From Nematopogon swammerdamellus (Eukaryota > Arthropoda > Insecta > Lepidoptera > Adelidae): a DNA stretch of 64,000 nucleotides. The stretch spans positions 14,781,741 through 14,845,740 of the forward strand of contig OX336348.1 in the NCBI GenBank assembly GCA_946902875.1, written 5' to 3'. Under the pieces are notes generated by a model, which was given only the letters and a program-made list of their open reading frames with translations, was not told where the DNA came from and searched no databases. The first letter of the stretch is position 1. Each line of letters opens with the position of its first letter. This document shows, piece by piece, positions 1-11,006 of this stretch. Made by a program: the position numbers and the translations under genes.

Positions 1-2
1 TT

Positions 3-806
3 CTTTTTACGGGAGAAAGCTGGGAAGCGGTACGTAAATATACGCAATTAGGACTCAACAAGGTCATATGCTGCCTAAACGAGAGTGCACTTACACTTAA
101 CAGAGTAAAAACTAAGGTCATGTGTTTTAGTATAACGGAAAGAACTAAACCGGATATAAAAGTCATAATTAGGGGACACGATTCCGGATGCACTAATGAA
201 AGTGACAGTCAAATATGTTCGTGCGAGGAATTGGAGGTTGTAGATAATATAAAACATTTAGGCGTGGTTATAGATGAACATTTAACTTGGAGAAACCACA
301 TTGAGAAATCGGCTGCGCGCATTAGAAAACTAATTTATTTCTTTGTTCAGTGTAGACAAATAGCTGACTAAAAATTACTACGCACTATATACTTCTCACT
401 GTGTCACTCCCTGCTATTGTATGGTACACTGGCGTGGGGTGGAACAGCAAAAACACATTTGGACCCGATAGTTAAAGCGCAAAAATCTATCCTTAGAGTT
501 ATAAATTTCAAACCCTGCAGATACCCATCTGATTTACTTTTTAAAGAATACAAGGTATTAGATGTACGTCAGATATACATGCATAGGTTAGCTACGTATT
601 TTCACACGCACACCGAATTACATAAATATGCAACTCACACATTTAACACTAGACAGAGAAAGATGCTCACACTGAACACCAATATACATCGCACCAAATT
701 CTATCAACGGTCCTATCTGTTTCATGGACCACGATTGTACAATTCAATAAAAATAAAAACTCGACAAATCGTATCCATACCTTCATTTAAAAAAAATAAA
801 GTTTAA
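3..806 (+). pseudogene. Non-LTR retrotransposon RT, C-terminal part (CR1/jockey-like)
   Basis: One frame is open from the window edge to a TAA at 804-806, broken by a single in-frame TAA at 369-371. It encodes the thumb and C-terminal end of a LINE reverse transcriptase. A 'HLGVVIDEHLTWRNHI' segment (about 268-313) is the usual post-palm motif of this class. After the nonsense codon come 'LLYGTLAWGG' and 'KAQKSILRVI', the helical tail typical of CR1/jockey ORF2 ends. The palm with its YADD motif lies upstream of the window. The final codons (from about 792) lie in the foldback element that follows, so the LINE end was probably replaced by that insertion. The family call (LINE) is firm; the clade is inferred. 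Confidence 0.75.
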
Positions 807-1822
807 AAAACTGTAACCCGACTATGGAAAAAAGTAACTATTATTAAAAAAACTAAAAAAGTTTCAAAACCTTTACCATAAATAAAATAAACTAAAAAGT
901 AAGAAACAAGATATTTGGGAGTAATTGGGAGCCATGGCAGTGCTTACTTCGGACGTTGCTATCATCGTCTTATTGGGTAAGAGCAGTCTTTTGATTTTCC
1001 TGTTTATTTAGTTTTATTGAAGTCTTCTGGCAGTTTCACATTAATAACGTTATAATAAAATTGAAATGCCGTAGTCGTGCGTTGTCAGCTATAAAAAAAA
1101 TTATGCTTGATTGACGGCATCTCGTTGTTAATTTTGTGATCATGCTGAGGAAGGGGAAGAGAGGGAGTGAGGGAGTGAGGGAGTGATGGAGGGGAAGAGG
1201 GAATGAGGGATGGAGGTAAAGATAATATTTTGCCTCGACTCATACAACAGCAATCGGCCACAATAATATAATCCTATAACCTTTCATTTATTCATTAGAG
1301 TTACTCAGTAGTAGTAGGTAAATAACACATAATTCTGTGAAAATTTCAACTGTCGACCTATTACGGTTCCAAAGATACAGCAGTAGGACAGACAGACGGA
1401 CGGACAGACAGACAGACGGCGTAGGCTTAAATATAATATTAAATATAATCCGTACGGGATACGGAAACCTAAAGAAAAGTATTTTCGTATATTTAAAGTT
1501 AAGTAGATAATTTTTTTTTATAGCTGACAACGCACGACTACGGCATTTCAATTTATTTATAACGTTATTAATGTGAAACTGCCAGAAGACTTCAATAAAA
1601 CTAAATAAACAGGAAAATCAAAAGACTGCTCTTACCCAATAAGACGATGATAGCAACGTCCGAAGTAAGCACTGCCATGGCTCCCAATTACTCCCAAATA
1701 TCTTGTTTCTTACTTTTTAGTTTATTTTATTTATGGTAAAGGTTTTGAAACTTTTTTAGTTTTTTTAATAATAGTTACTTTTTTCCATAGTCGGGTTACA
1801 GTTTTTTAAACTTTATTTTTTA
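792..1822. mobile_element. Foldback element, copy 1 (about 313-bp arms)
   Basis: Bases 792-1104 and 1507-1822 are near-perfect reverse complements separated by about 400 bp. Outer ends carry 'GTAACCCGACTATGG' and its complement. The spacer holds a G+A-rich tract (1140-1215) and, on the minus strand (about 1318-1490), a copy of a repeat with GTCT/GTCC microsatellite. No transposase is present. A second copy lies at 33311-34330. In each locus both arms carry the same locus-specific variants. Confidence 0.85.
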
Positions 1823-1856
1823 TTTCATTCTTTTTAGTAATATTACATAAATAAAA

Positions 1857-4800
1857 CTTCTCGAATAAGTAAGTAACTGAGGGCGAGGCCGAAGGCCGAG
1901 CTGCGGTTAAGAATACCATAAACCTTCTCGAAGACAGTAAGTAACTATGGGCGAGGTCGAAGGCCGAGCTGCGTTCAGGAAGACGAAAAACCTTCTCGAA
2001 GACAGTAAGTAACTATGGGCGAGGCCGAAGGCCGAGCTGCGTTCAGGAAGACGATGAACCTTCTCGAAGACAGTAAGTAACTATGGGCGAGGCCGAAGGC
2101 CGAGCTGCGTTCAGGAAGACGATAAACCTTCTCGAAGACAGTAAGTAACTATGGGCGAGGCCGAAGGCCGAGCTGCGTTCAGGAAGACGATAAACCTGTT
2201 CGAAGACAGTAAGTAACTATGAGCGAGGCCGAAGGCCGAGCTGCGTTCAGGAATACGATAAACCTTCTCGAAGACAGTAAGTAACCATGGGCGAGGCCGA
2301 AGGCCGAGCTGCGTTCAAGAAGACGATAAACCTTCTCGATGATAGTAAGTAACTATGGGCGAGGCCGAAGGCCGAGCTGCGTTCAGGAAGACGATAAACC
2401 TTCTCGAAGACAGTAAGTAACCATGGGCGAGGCCGAAGGCCGAGCTGCGTTCAAGAAGACGATAAACCTTCTCGAAGACAGTAAGTAACTATGGGCGAGG
2501 CCGAAGGCCGAGCTGCGTTCAGGAAGACGATAAACCTTCTCGAAGACAGTAAGTAACTATGGGTGAGGCCGAAGGCCGAGCTGCGTTCAGGAAGACGATA
2601 AACCTTCTCGAAGAGAGTAAGTAACTGTGGGCGAGGCCGAAGGCCGAGCTGCGTTCAGGAAGACGATAAACCTTCTCGAAGACAGTAAGTAACCATGGGC
2701 GAGGCCGAAGGCCGAGCTGCGTTCAAGAAGACGATAAACCTTCTCGAAGACAGTTAGTAACTATGGGCGAGGCCGAAGGCCGAGCTGCGTTCAAGAAGAC
2801 GACAAACGTTCTCGAAGACAGTAAGTAACTATGGGCGAGGCCGAAGGCCGAGCTGCATTCAGAAAGACGATAAACCTTCTCGAAGACAGTAAGTAACCAT
2901 GGGCGAGGCCGAAGGCCGAGCTGCGTTTAAGAAGACCATAAACCTTCTCGAAGACAGTAAGTAACTATGGGCGAGGCCGAAGGCCGAGCTGCGTTCAGGA
3001 AGACGATAAACCTTCTCGAAGACAGTAAGTAACTATGGGTGAGGCCGAAGGCCGAGCTGCGTTTAGGAAGACGATAAACCTTCTCGAAGAGAGTAAGTAA
3101 CTATGGGCGAGGCCGAAGGCCGAGCTGCGTTCAAGAAGACGATAAACCTTCTCGAAGACAGTAATTAACTATGGGTGAGGCCGAAGGCCGAGCTGCGTTC
3201 AGGAAGACGATAAACCTGCTCGAAGACAGTAAGAAACTATGGGCGAGGCCGAAGGCCGAGCTGCGTTCAGGTAGACAAATAACCTTCTCGAAGACAGTAA
3301 GTAACTATGGGTGAGGCCGAAGGCCGAGCTGCGTTCAAGAAGACGATAAACCTTCTTGAAGACAGTAAGTAACTATGGGCGAGGCCGAAGGCCGAGCTGC
3401 GTTCAGGAAGACGATAAACCTGTTCGAAGACAGTAAGTAACTATGAGCGAGGCCGAAGGCCGAGCTGCGTTCAGGAATACGATAAACCTTCTCGAAGACA
3501 GTAAGTAACCATGGGCGAGGCCGAAGGCCGAGCTGCGTTCAAGAAGACGATAAACCTTCTCGATGATAGTAAGTAACTATGGGCGAGGCCGAAGGCCGAG
3601 CTGCGTTCAGGAAGACGATAAACCTTCTCGAAGACAGTAAGTAACCATGGGCGAGGCCGAAGGCCGAGCTGCGTTCAAGAAGACGATAAACCTTCTCGAA
3701 GACAGTAAGTAACTATGGGCGAGGCCGAAGGCCGAGCTGCGTTCAGGAAGACGATAAACCTTCTCGAAGACAGTAAGTAACTATGGGTGAGGCCGAAGGC
3801 CGAGCTGCGTTCAGGAAGACGATAAACCTTCTCGAAGAGAGTAAGTAACTGTGGGCGAGGCCGAAGGCCGAGCTGCGTTCAGGAAGACGATAAACCTTCT
3901 CGAAGACAGTAAGTAACCATGGGCGAGGCCGAAGGCCGAGCTGCGTTCAAGAAGACGATAAACCTTCTCGAAGACAGTTAGTAACTATGGGCGAGGCCGA
4001 AGGCCGAGCTGCGTTCAAGAAGACGACAAACGTTCTCGAAGACAGTAAGTAACTATGGGCGAGGCCGAAGGCCGAGCTGCATTCAGAAAGACGATAAACC
4101 TTCTCGAAGACAGTAAGTAACCATGGGCGAGGCCGAAGGCCGAGCTGCGTTTAAGAAGACCATAAACCTTCTCGAAGACAGTTAGTAACTATGGGCGAGG
4201 CCGAAGGCCGAGCTGCGTTCAGGAAGACGATAAACCTTCTCGAAGACAGTAAGTAACTATGGGTGAGGCCGAAGGCCGAGCTGCGTTTAGGAAGACGATA
4301 AACCTTCTCGAAGAGAGTAAGTAACTATGGGCGAGGCCGAAGGCCGAGCTGCGTTCAAGAAGACGATAAACCTTCTCGAAGACAGTAATTAACTATGGGT
4401 GAGGCCGAAGGCCGAGCTGCGTTCAGGAAGACGATAAACCTGCTCGAAGACAGTAAGAAACTATGGGCGAGGCCGAAGGCCGAGCTGCGTTCAGGTAGAC
4501 AAATAACCTTCTCGAAGACAGTAAGTAACTATGGGTGAGGCCGAAGGCCGAGCTGCGTTCAAGAAGACGATAAACCTTCTTGAAGACAGTAAGTAACTAT
4601 GGGCGAGGCCGAAGGCCGAGCTGCGTTCAGGAAGTCGATAAACCTTCTCGAAGGCAGTAAGTAACTATGGGCGAGGCCAAAAGCCGAGCTGCTTTCAGGT
4701 ACACAAATAACCTTCTCGAAGACAGTAAGTAACTATGGGCGAGGCCGAAGGCCGAGCTGCGTTCAGGAAGACGATAAACCTGTTCGAAGACAGTAAGTAA

Positions 4801-5197
4801 CTATGAGCGAGGCCGAAGGCCGAGCTGCGTTCAGGAAGTCGATAAACCTTCTCGAAGACAGTAAGTAACTATAGGCGAGGCCGAAGGCCGAGCTGCGTTC
4901 AGGTAGACAAATAACCTTCTCGAAGACAGTAAGTAACTATGGGTGAGGCCGAAGGCCGAGCTGCGTTCAAGAAGACGATAAACCTTCTCGAAGACAGTAA
5001 GTAACTATGGGCGAGGCCGAAGGCCGAGCTGCGTTCAGGAAGTCGATAAACCTTCTCGAAGGCAGTAAGTAACTATGGGCGAGGCCAAAAGCCGAGCTGC
5101 GTTCAGGTAGACAAATAACCTTCTCGAAGACAGTAAGTAACTATGGGCGAGGCCGAAGGCCGAGCTGCGTTCAAGAAGACGATAAACCTTCTCGAAG
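1857..5197 (+). repeat. 68-bp minisatellite, about 49 units
   Basis: The unit contains 'GGGCGAGGCCGAAGGCCGAG' and 'CTTCTCGAAGACAGTAAGTA'. Spacing between successive 'AACTATGGGC' starts (2011, 2079, 2147) is exactly 68 bp. Units differ by a few substitutions (GGGTGAGG, AACCATGG, GTAATTAAC, CTGCTCG). Reading frames through it are repeat artefacts. The unit core resembles the repeats at 34360-34895 and 35577-35770. Confidence 0.95.
2130..4577 (+). repeat. Higher-order repeat: two 1,224-bp blocks of 18 minisatellite units
   Basis: Variant marks recur at exactly 1,224 bp (18 x 68): CCTGTTCG at 2195 and 3419, CGATGATAG at 2337 and 3561, GACAAACGTT at 2801 and 4025, GTAATTAAC at 3161 and 4385, AAGAAACTAT at 3231 and 4455. 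Only one difference was seen between blocks (GTAAG at 2957, GTTAG at 4181). A shorter 408-bp (6-unit) periodicity follows, with GAAGTCGATA at 4631 and 5039. Confidence 0.9.
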
Positions 5198-6240
5198 ACT
5201 TTATCCTATCCTATCCTATCCTATCCTACCCTACCCTACCCTACCCTACCCTACCCTACCCTACCCTACCCTACCCTACCCTACCCTACCCTACCCTACC
5301 CTACCCTACCCTACCCTACCCTACCCTACCCTACCCTACCCTACCCTACCCTACCCTACCCTACCCTACCCTACCCTACCCTACCCTACCCTACCCTATC
5401 ATATCCTATCCTATCCTATCCTATCCTATCCTATCCTATCCTATCCTATCCTATCCTATCCTATCCTATCCTATCCTATCCTATCCTATCCTATCCTATC
5501 CTATCCTATCCTATCCTATCCTATCCTATCCTATCCTATCCTATCCTATCCTATCCTATCCTATCCTATCCTATCCTATCCTATCCTATCCTATCCTATC
5601 CTATCCTATCCTATCCTATCCTATCCTATCCTATCCTATCCTATCCTATCCTATCCTATCCTATCCTATCCTATCCTATCCTATCCTATCCTATCCTATC
5701 CTATCCTATCCTATCCTATCCTATCCTATCCTATCCTATCCTATCCTATCCTATCCTATCCTATCCTATCCTATCCTATCCTATCCTATCCTATCCTATC
5801 CTATCCTATCCTATCCTATCCTATCCTATCCTATCCTATCCTATCCTATCCTATCCTATCCTATCCTATCCTATCCTATCCTATCCTATCCTATCCTAGC
5901 CTATCCTATCCTATCCTATCCTATCCTATCCTATCCTATCCTATCCTATCCTATCCTATCCTATCCTATCCTATCCTATCCTATCCTATCCTATCCTATC
6001 CTATCCTATCCTATCCTATCCTATCCTATCCTATCCTATCCTATCCTATCCTATCCTATCCTATCCTATCCTATCCTATCCTATCCTATCCTATCCTATC
6101 CTATCCTATCCTATCCTATCCTATCCTATCCTATCCTATCCTATCCTATCCTATCCTATCCTATCCTGTCATAACCTATCCTATCCTATCCTATCCTATC
6201 CTATCCTCACCTATCCTATCCTATCCTATCCTATCCTATA
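5198..6240 (+). repeat. Pentanucleotide satellite (CCTAT)n with a (CCTAC)n core
   Basis: About 1.04 kb of almost pure pentamer: a few CCTAT units, roughly 35 CCTAC units (about 5225-5395), then CCTAT to about 6240 with rare variants (CCTAG near 5898, CCTGT and CCTCA after 6160). The 343-residue frame through it (repeating SYPIL) is an artefact. A related array with CCTGC/CCTGT units is at 38106-38617. Confidence 0.97.
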
Positions 6241-6686
6241 AGGTAAGAAGGGAATAATAAATATGGCAAAATAAATATCTGAATCTGAATCTGAAGGGAC
6301 CTACAGTTTTACGTGCAATCCGAACCACGGTTGGGCTTATAATTTTTTATTTCATTCATTTTGGTTTAAACCATTAAGTGTTTTATATTTTTGAAATCGC
6401 CTTTAGAAGCTCTTGACAATGATACCCCACTCGGTGGGGTTTGAAGAAAATATTTTTTTAAAGTGTGACAATATGGGGTCCCACGGCCGCCATTTTTTAT
6501 TTATGGAAAAATTTGGTACCCCATGACAAGGGGACCATCATAACAAATCGATTGACACCACGATCATCAAAATCGAATGAGTAGTTTAGCAGTTACGGTG
6601 GAACATCCGTACATACCCAGCCACATAGACTGCCAACCACATTACCCTCCTTTTTGGCTCTGCCATAGTCGGGTAAAAAGCATCTG
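6241..6686 (+). repeat. Repeat tail after the pentamer array, copy 1
   Basis: This 0.44-kb segment is almost identical to 38618-39051. It includes 'GATACCCCACTCGGTGGGGT', 'CAGTTACGGTGGAACATC' and the terminus 'CCATAGTCGGGTAAAAAG'. Diverged relatives ending in 'GCGCAGTCGGGTAAA' lie at 10858-11006 and 15210-15483. It looks like the 3' end of an insect interspersed repeat; no coding capacity is seen. Confidence 0.8.
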
Positions 6687-6689
6687 CAG

Positions 6690-8040
6690 GAAGAGCTGGT
6701 GGAGCTTGGGAGAGAGAAATCTGAAGAGCGTTTATGCTCTGTACTTATGTAGATAGATGTGATGGACGTGATAGTATGATGATGATGAAGGACACTCACT
6801 CACTACTTTCCACGATATAAATAGTTTAACGTAATTATTAGCAACATGTAGGATTAAAACAGACTGATTTATTCATTTAATTATTATGTAGGTACAACGC
6901 GGAGGATAGATCCGGGATGCCCGAATGTGGTCGGCTCGAGTCTGAATGACTGACTGGGAAACACGGAGGCGAGTGCATCGCGTCCCCTAGCCTCTCTCCC
7001 CCTCACACGATTGTACTCGGGCGATTATGTGCCGAAAGCAAAGAAAATTGCGGTACTCACGCATAATTGTAGTTTTTCATTGCGAAATATAGGTTTTGTT
7101 GTGTATATTGTTTGAATGTTGTATTTATTTTATATAGGTATGAACAATATTAGTAAATTTTACTTATTTCTTGTGTTTTTTTTTTGTTAATATGTTATTT
7201 TTTATTTTTTTTTATTTTCTCATCATTATTTATTTAATTGTTCAAAACTGTTTAGTGTGGAAGCTAGTAGCACGCGACTAAAGACAAACCTGCCATCCTC
7301 AATACGGGATTGTTCCCAGTGAGCATGGTAGGGTATAAACAAAATAGCTGGTACAGAAACCTATGCATGTGTCATACACAATATACCTTATTAGGTTAAT
7401 CTGATGGATGATGATGATGATTTGTAAAATACTAAAATGTAACTTTTATTGTAAAATGTACCTATTCTTAAATATTAAGTGTTTTACAGATATTCTGTAC
7501 CGATTCTGTACCAAAATTCTTCGAACAATAAATTCTATTCTATTCTATTCTATTCTATTTATTTTTTTCACGGAGTAATCGTATTTATTGTAAGAAACAT
7601 AAAAAACTTAGTACTTTCATTGGTCCTTTCTTGTGACCATTATGTATATGGCTTTACATTGGTATTGTGTTGCGTAACACAAAAATAATAAGTGACGATA
7701 ACACAAACGTAACACAAACATAACACCAAACTAACACAAAACCAAGATTTCCACAACAATTTTACGTTATAACTTTGACAGTTTGTCGAACTAGACGCTA
7801 ACGAAAGTATTTACGTGTACTATAAGCAACAGCGCTCACAAAGAAGATGCAGTAAACATAAATAACGTTTACTTACCGGAGCAATCTCCAAAAACCTTCG
7901 GCAGTGCCAATTAATGAACCACTGACGAAATCTACTGCGGCACTTCTTTTCTCAACCACACGTCGAAACAAAATGGCTGACTTCTTCTTCTTAACTGCTT
8001 CTGCTAGTTCAATGTTGCCACATCAAAACTTCGTTTCCCC
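6690..8040. other. Intergenic; no gene recognised
   Basis: AT-rich sequence with a short GAT run (7400-7425) like an RTE tail, and an 'AATAAATTC(TATTC)n' tract (7518-7552) resembling a retroelement tail. Short open frames do not resemble any family I know. Confidence 0.5.
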
Positions 8041-9340
8041 TTGCTTTTATTGAATAAAGTTGTGGACAAAATCCGTAACACAAAAAATCGTAACACAAAC
8101 CCAAAAACTGTGTCATTTTTTCCAAAATGTAATTATTCGACATTCTTACCCAAGAAATACAACGTCACTCGTCATATAAATAGTGAACAACATAATGGCA
8201 TAACAAGTGAAAAACAATGGCTTTATATGGACCTTTGCAAGTTCATGATCAACTTCAACATACCAAAAGAGTTCTTGGTAAAGAAAACATCGAAGGCGAC
8301 TTGTCGTTCATTGCTGAGAATTTGGCTGTGATTCCAGAAGCCCTTTCGAAATTACAGTCTCCAAAACTAAAATTATGCACCAGCCTCGATATAGTCAACA
8401 ATATACAGGCCAAAGTCTCTACTCTATATCTACACGAAAAGGGCAAAGAAATACATAAAAATCGGTCAAGTGCGTGTCGGGCCACGCGCAGTGTAGGGTT
8501 CCGTAGTTGCGGAACCCTATCAAAATAAATTATTTGATTATTTGTATAATTTGGTAGGGGAAATAAATGAATGTTAATTTGAAAAAGTTCTTCAACAGTG
8601 AAATGATGGCTGTCGTCCGTACATTTTATAAGTTGGTCGACTATTACTCGTCAACCTGTACAGCCTACTTAGCTGTGATAGTTTTCCTTTTAATTTCGAT
8701 ATATATACTACTGCTGTGATTTTTTTCACATATCTAATAACAACCGTTTAGCTGGCAGGGGGTGGGACACTTGACTCTAACAAATATTAGCACTTAAAAG
8801 CTTAATAATTCGCAAACGGATCCCTAAATCGAAAAATGCTTTTCACAAACCCGCCAAAGACCTATCGAACGACACCCCATACGATGGGGTAGACGTGAAA
8901 AAAAAAATCATTCCCATTTTACGTGTAGGGGAGGTACCCTAAAAAAATTATTTAAAAATTTTTATTTTACCACTTTGTCGGCGTTATTAATATGTATGCC
9001 CATACCAACTTACAACTTTCTAGTACTAAGGGTCTCTGAGCTAAGCCGCGGACAGACGGACGGACGGACGGACATGGCGAAACCCTAAGGGTTCCTTGTT
9101 GACTACGGAACCCTAAAAACTTGAAAGTTGTTTTGGCGAAAAATCAAGGGAATGACACAATGCCTTACTCAAAGGCGAAGAAGTGACCTTAAAATCATTC
9201 AACAAGCGAACCACAATAGCGAATTTTATTCACTTTCCTTAAGCACCCATCACGTCAGTGGAAGTTGAAAAATCCTTCAGCAGCCTCAAGTGAATGTTTT
9301 CTTCGAGGCGTCGCCGGCTCACTTCCGAAAATATAGAAAA
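8041..9340 (+). pseudogene. Decayed hAT-type transposase-like gene, split by an insertion
   Basis: The left part (8041-8455) encodes a BED-finger-like start 'FPKCNYSTFLPKKYNVTRHI', then 'DLCKFMINFNIP'. A frameshift near 8217-8330 leads to 'GDLSFIAENLAVIPEALSKL' in another frame, and the gene then breaks at an inserted repeat (8455-9117). The right part (9240-9340) encodes 'PITSVEVEKSFSSLK', an in-frame TGA, then 'RRRRLTSENIEKLLI'. That pattern matches the C-terminal dimerisation region of hAT transposases and their CGBP1-like relatives. With frameshifts, a stop and an insertion it cannot make a full protein. The hAT affinity rests mainly on the C-terminal motif; the N-terminal zinc finger is less certain. 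Confidence 0.6.
8455..9117 (+). mobile_element. Microsatellite-bearing interspersed repeat
   Basis: It begins with 'GGTCAAGTGCGTGTCGGGCC' and 'GGGTTCCGTAG' and ends with GACG repeats (9050-9072) plus 'CCCTAAGGGTTCC' and 'TACGGAACCCTA'. It interrupts the hAT-type gene. The 8512-8590 segment is homologous in inverse orientation to 35360-35440. A diverged relative of the head is at 59474. No ORF. Confidence 0.7.
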
Positions 9341-9360
9341 GTTATTAATAGTATACTACC

Positions 9361-9490
9361 CTATACTTCCCTTGCTTGCCCCTTACTAGGTGGTAGGCTC
9401 AAATTGTAGCCGACTGGGTTGGTACCACCGTACTGGATGTAAGATGGCCGCATAGCAGCCTCGGTTGTGTTCTCCTCTAGTCCAGTATAG
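9361..9490 (+). mobile_element. SINE fragment (shared central domain)
   Basis: It contains 'TTACTAGGTGGTAGGCTC' and 'TAGCCGACTGGGTTGGTACC', nearly identical to 36526-36615 and related to 44785-44840. The tRNA-like head is missing, so this is a 5'-truncated copy. Confidence 0.7.
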
Positions 9491-10000
9491 CCAGCAATCC
9501 AGGGAATTCTCCGGTATGGCACCTAAGGTAGGTGCCATATCGGAGGTGATATTGGCTAGTCAGAGCATGTGCTTTGGCCCCTCTGACTCAGCCACCCATA
9601 CCGGATTACATAAAAAAGAAACTACGAAAATCAATGTAATATATAAAATTAAACATAAATTTAAAATAACTCAATCTATAAAAGTTGTTTGTTTACATGA
9701 GGTGAGTAGAAGACATTTCTGTTTCAAAAATGTTCTGCTTTACCAAACCGCCCCACTGTGTGGCACGCACGTGTCGGGCGGGCGGTGGCGGCGGCGAGCC
9801 GATCAAAGGAGCCGCCGAGCGACTGTCGGTCGGCGTGCCGACCGACTGTCGGCGCCTCCGCCGCCCGCCGCCGCGCCGCACATCTGTTGACCTTGCGTTC
9901 GATGAATATTTTGCCACTCCATTTTAAATTTTACCTATTAAACTTTGGGTACAAATTTGCATACTATATAATATGAAACCACATAAATTGAATAAATGAA
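9491..10000. other. CpG-rich segment without recognised gene
   Basis: About 9740-9890 is strongly GC-rich between AT-rich flanks. It contains a perfect hairpin: GTCGGTCGGC (9825-9834), two bases, GCCGACCGAC (9837-9846). Frames on both strands are low-complexity (R, A, G, P) and are not supported as genes. Confidence 0.4.
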
Positions 10001-10005
10001 TCGAA

Positions 10006-10090
10006 TCATCAACATCAACATCATCAGCCTGTGTCCACTCACTGCTGGATGCAGGCCTCTCCCAGGGCACGTCACCACACACGGAATGAT
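10006..10090 (-). mobile_element. RTE LINE 3' end fragment
   Basis: The minus strand reads 'TGGGAGAGGCCTGCATCCAG', 'CAGCAGTGAGTGGAC', then GATGATGTTGATGTTGATGA. This is the end of RTE ORF2 (LGEA.(I/V)QQWT) followed by the family's trinucleotide tail. It is 5'-truncated. Confidence 0.65.
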
Positions 10091-10857
10091 CTTAGCAGTC
10101 AAGAAAAGAAAAACAGATTTGTATTGTACCTACGAAGTAAATACAACATTTGTTTATTATATTTTATTTTCTATAGAAATACTCTTAGTTTTAATAATCG
10201 ACATTATTCCATATTATTCTAAAATAACGATCGATTTTCGATATTTGTGGATACATTGATCAATGATCATCAATTCATCACGGTGTGGTAATGTTTCGAA
10301 AAAAACATTGGGAGGCGGCGCGGTGCGTAGGTAGGTAGGGTGGATATGCCAAATATCGGCCCCCCTCCTTTGAGGAAATATTATATAGAGCCAGGCAGCG
10401 CTCCGAAGTAATATAGCTGCTAAATATGTTTGAGCGGGTGAGGTATGGCGTAAGGTAGCGGGGAGGCGGAGCGCAGAGCCGAGCGAAAGAGGGGAGCGCG
10501 CGCGGGACGGGAAGCGTGTGTGAGACGGGCTGGTGGCCGGTATCATAGTAAAAGAAGACGAGTAAGATAACTGGAGGCCATTTTTAAAATAACTACCTAC
10601 GCTGCGCCGAGCCTCCAGGGATGTCACAACTCACAACACTAACACAATTGACAGGCAGTGAGCCCATCATGGTGGAAATGCTATTCTTTATTATTATTAT
10701 GTACATTTATGTATTTTTTATTTATAGACCAAGAGCCAGCTCCCAAAATTTTACTTTAACAGAATATATGAGTTGTCATAGATTTATTATATACTGGCGT
10801 TAAGGTATATTTTCGAAAGCTGTATTTTCGATAGACAGTGAACGATGTTATTTTGAT

Positions 10858-11006
10858 GTTTGAGCCCTTGACAAAGATACCCCACTCAATAATCGGATGC
10901 TTAGTTCTGGCGATACGGTGGAACATACGTAAAAACAAACATACACACACATAAATTGCTTAAAAGATAACCCTTCATTTTTGCTTCGCGCAGTCGGGTA
11001 AATTTT
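10858..11006 (+). repeat. Diverged interspersed-repeat tail
   Basis: It shares 'GATACCCCACTC', 'GATACGGTGGAACATACG' and the terminal 'GCTTCGCGCAGTCGGGTAAA' with the tails at 6241-6686 and 15210-15483. It lies inside the 3.2-kb TIR element. Confidence 0.55.

Noticed and set aside
1857..5197. CRISPR array
   Set aside because: Units are head-to-tail without unique spacers and the context is eukaryotic.
5143..6174. 343-codon frame (SYPIL repeats) and the similar 177-codon frame at 38097-38630
   Set aside because: They are translations of pentanucleotide arrays; a 5-bp period is open in all frames lacking stop triplets.
5198..6240. Telomere repeat
   Set aside because: The insect telomere unit is TTAGG/CCTAA; here the units are CCTAT and CCTAC with no CCTAA run, and the array is interstitial.
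7479..7688. Small frame containing YSILFYS repeats
   Set aside because: It translates a TATTC tract.
9693..9976. Several overlapping frames on both strands in the CpG-rich patch
   Set aside because: GC-rich composition suppresses stops; residues are R/A/P/G-rich without motifs.
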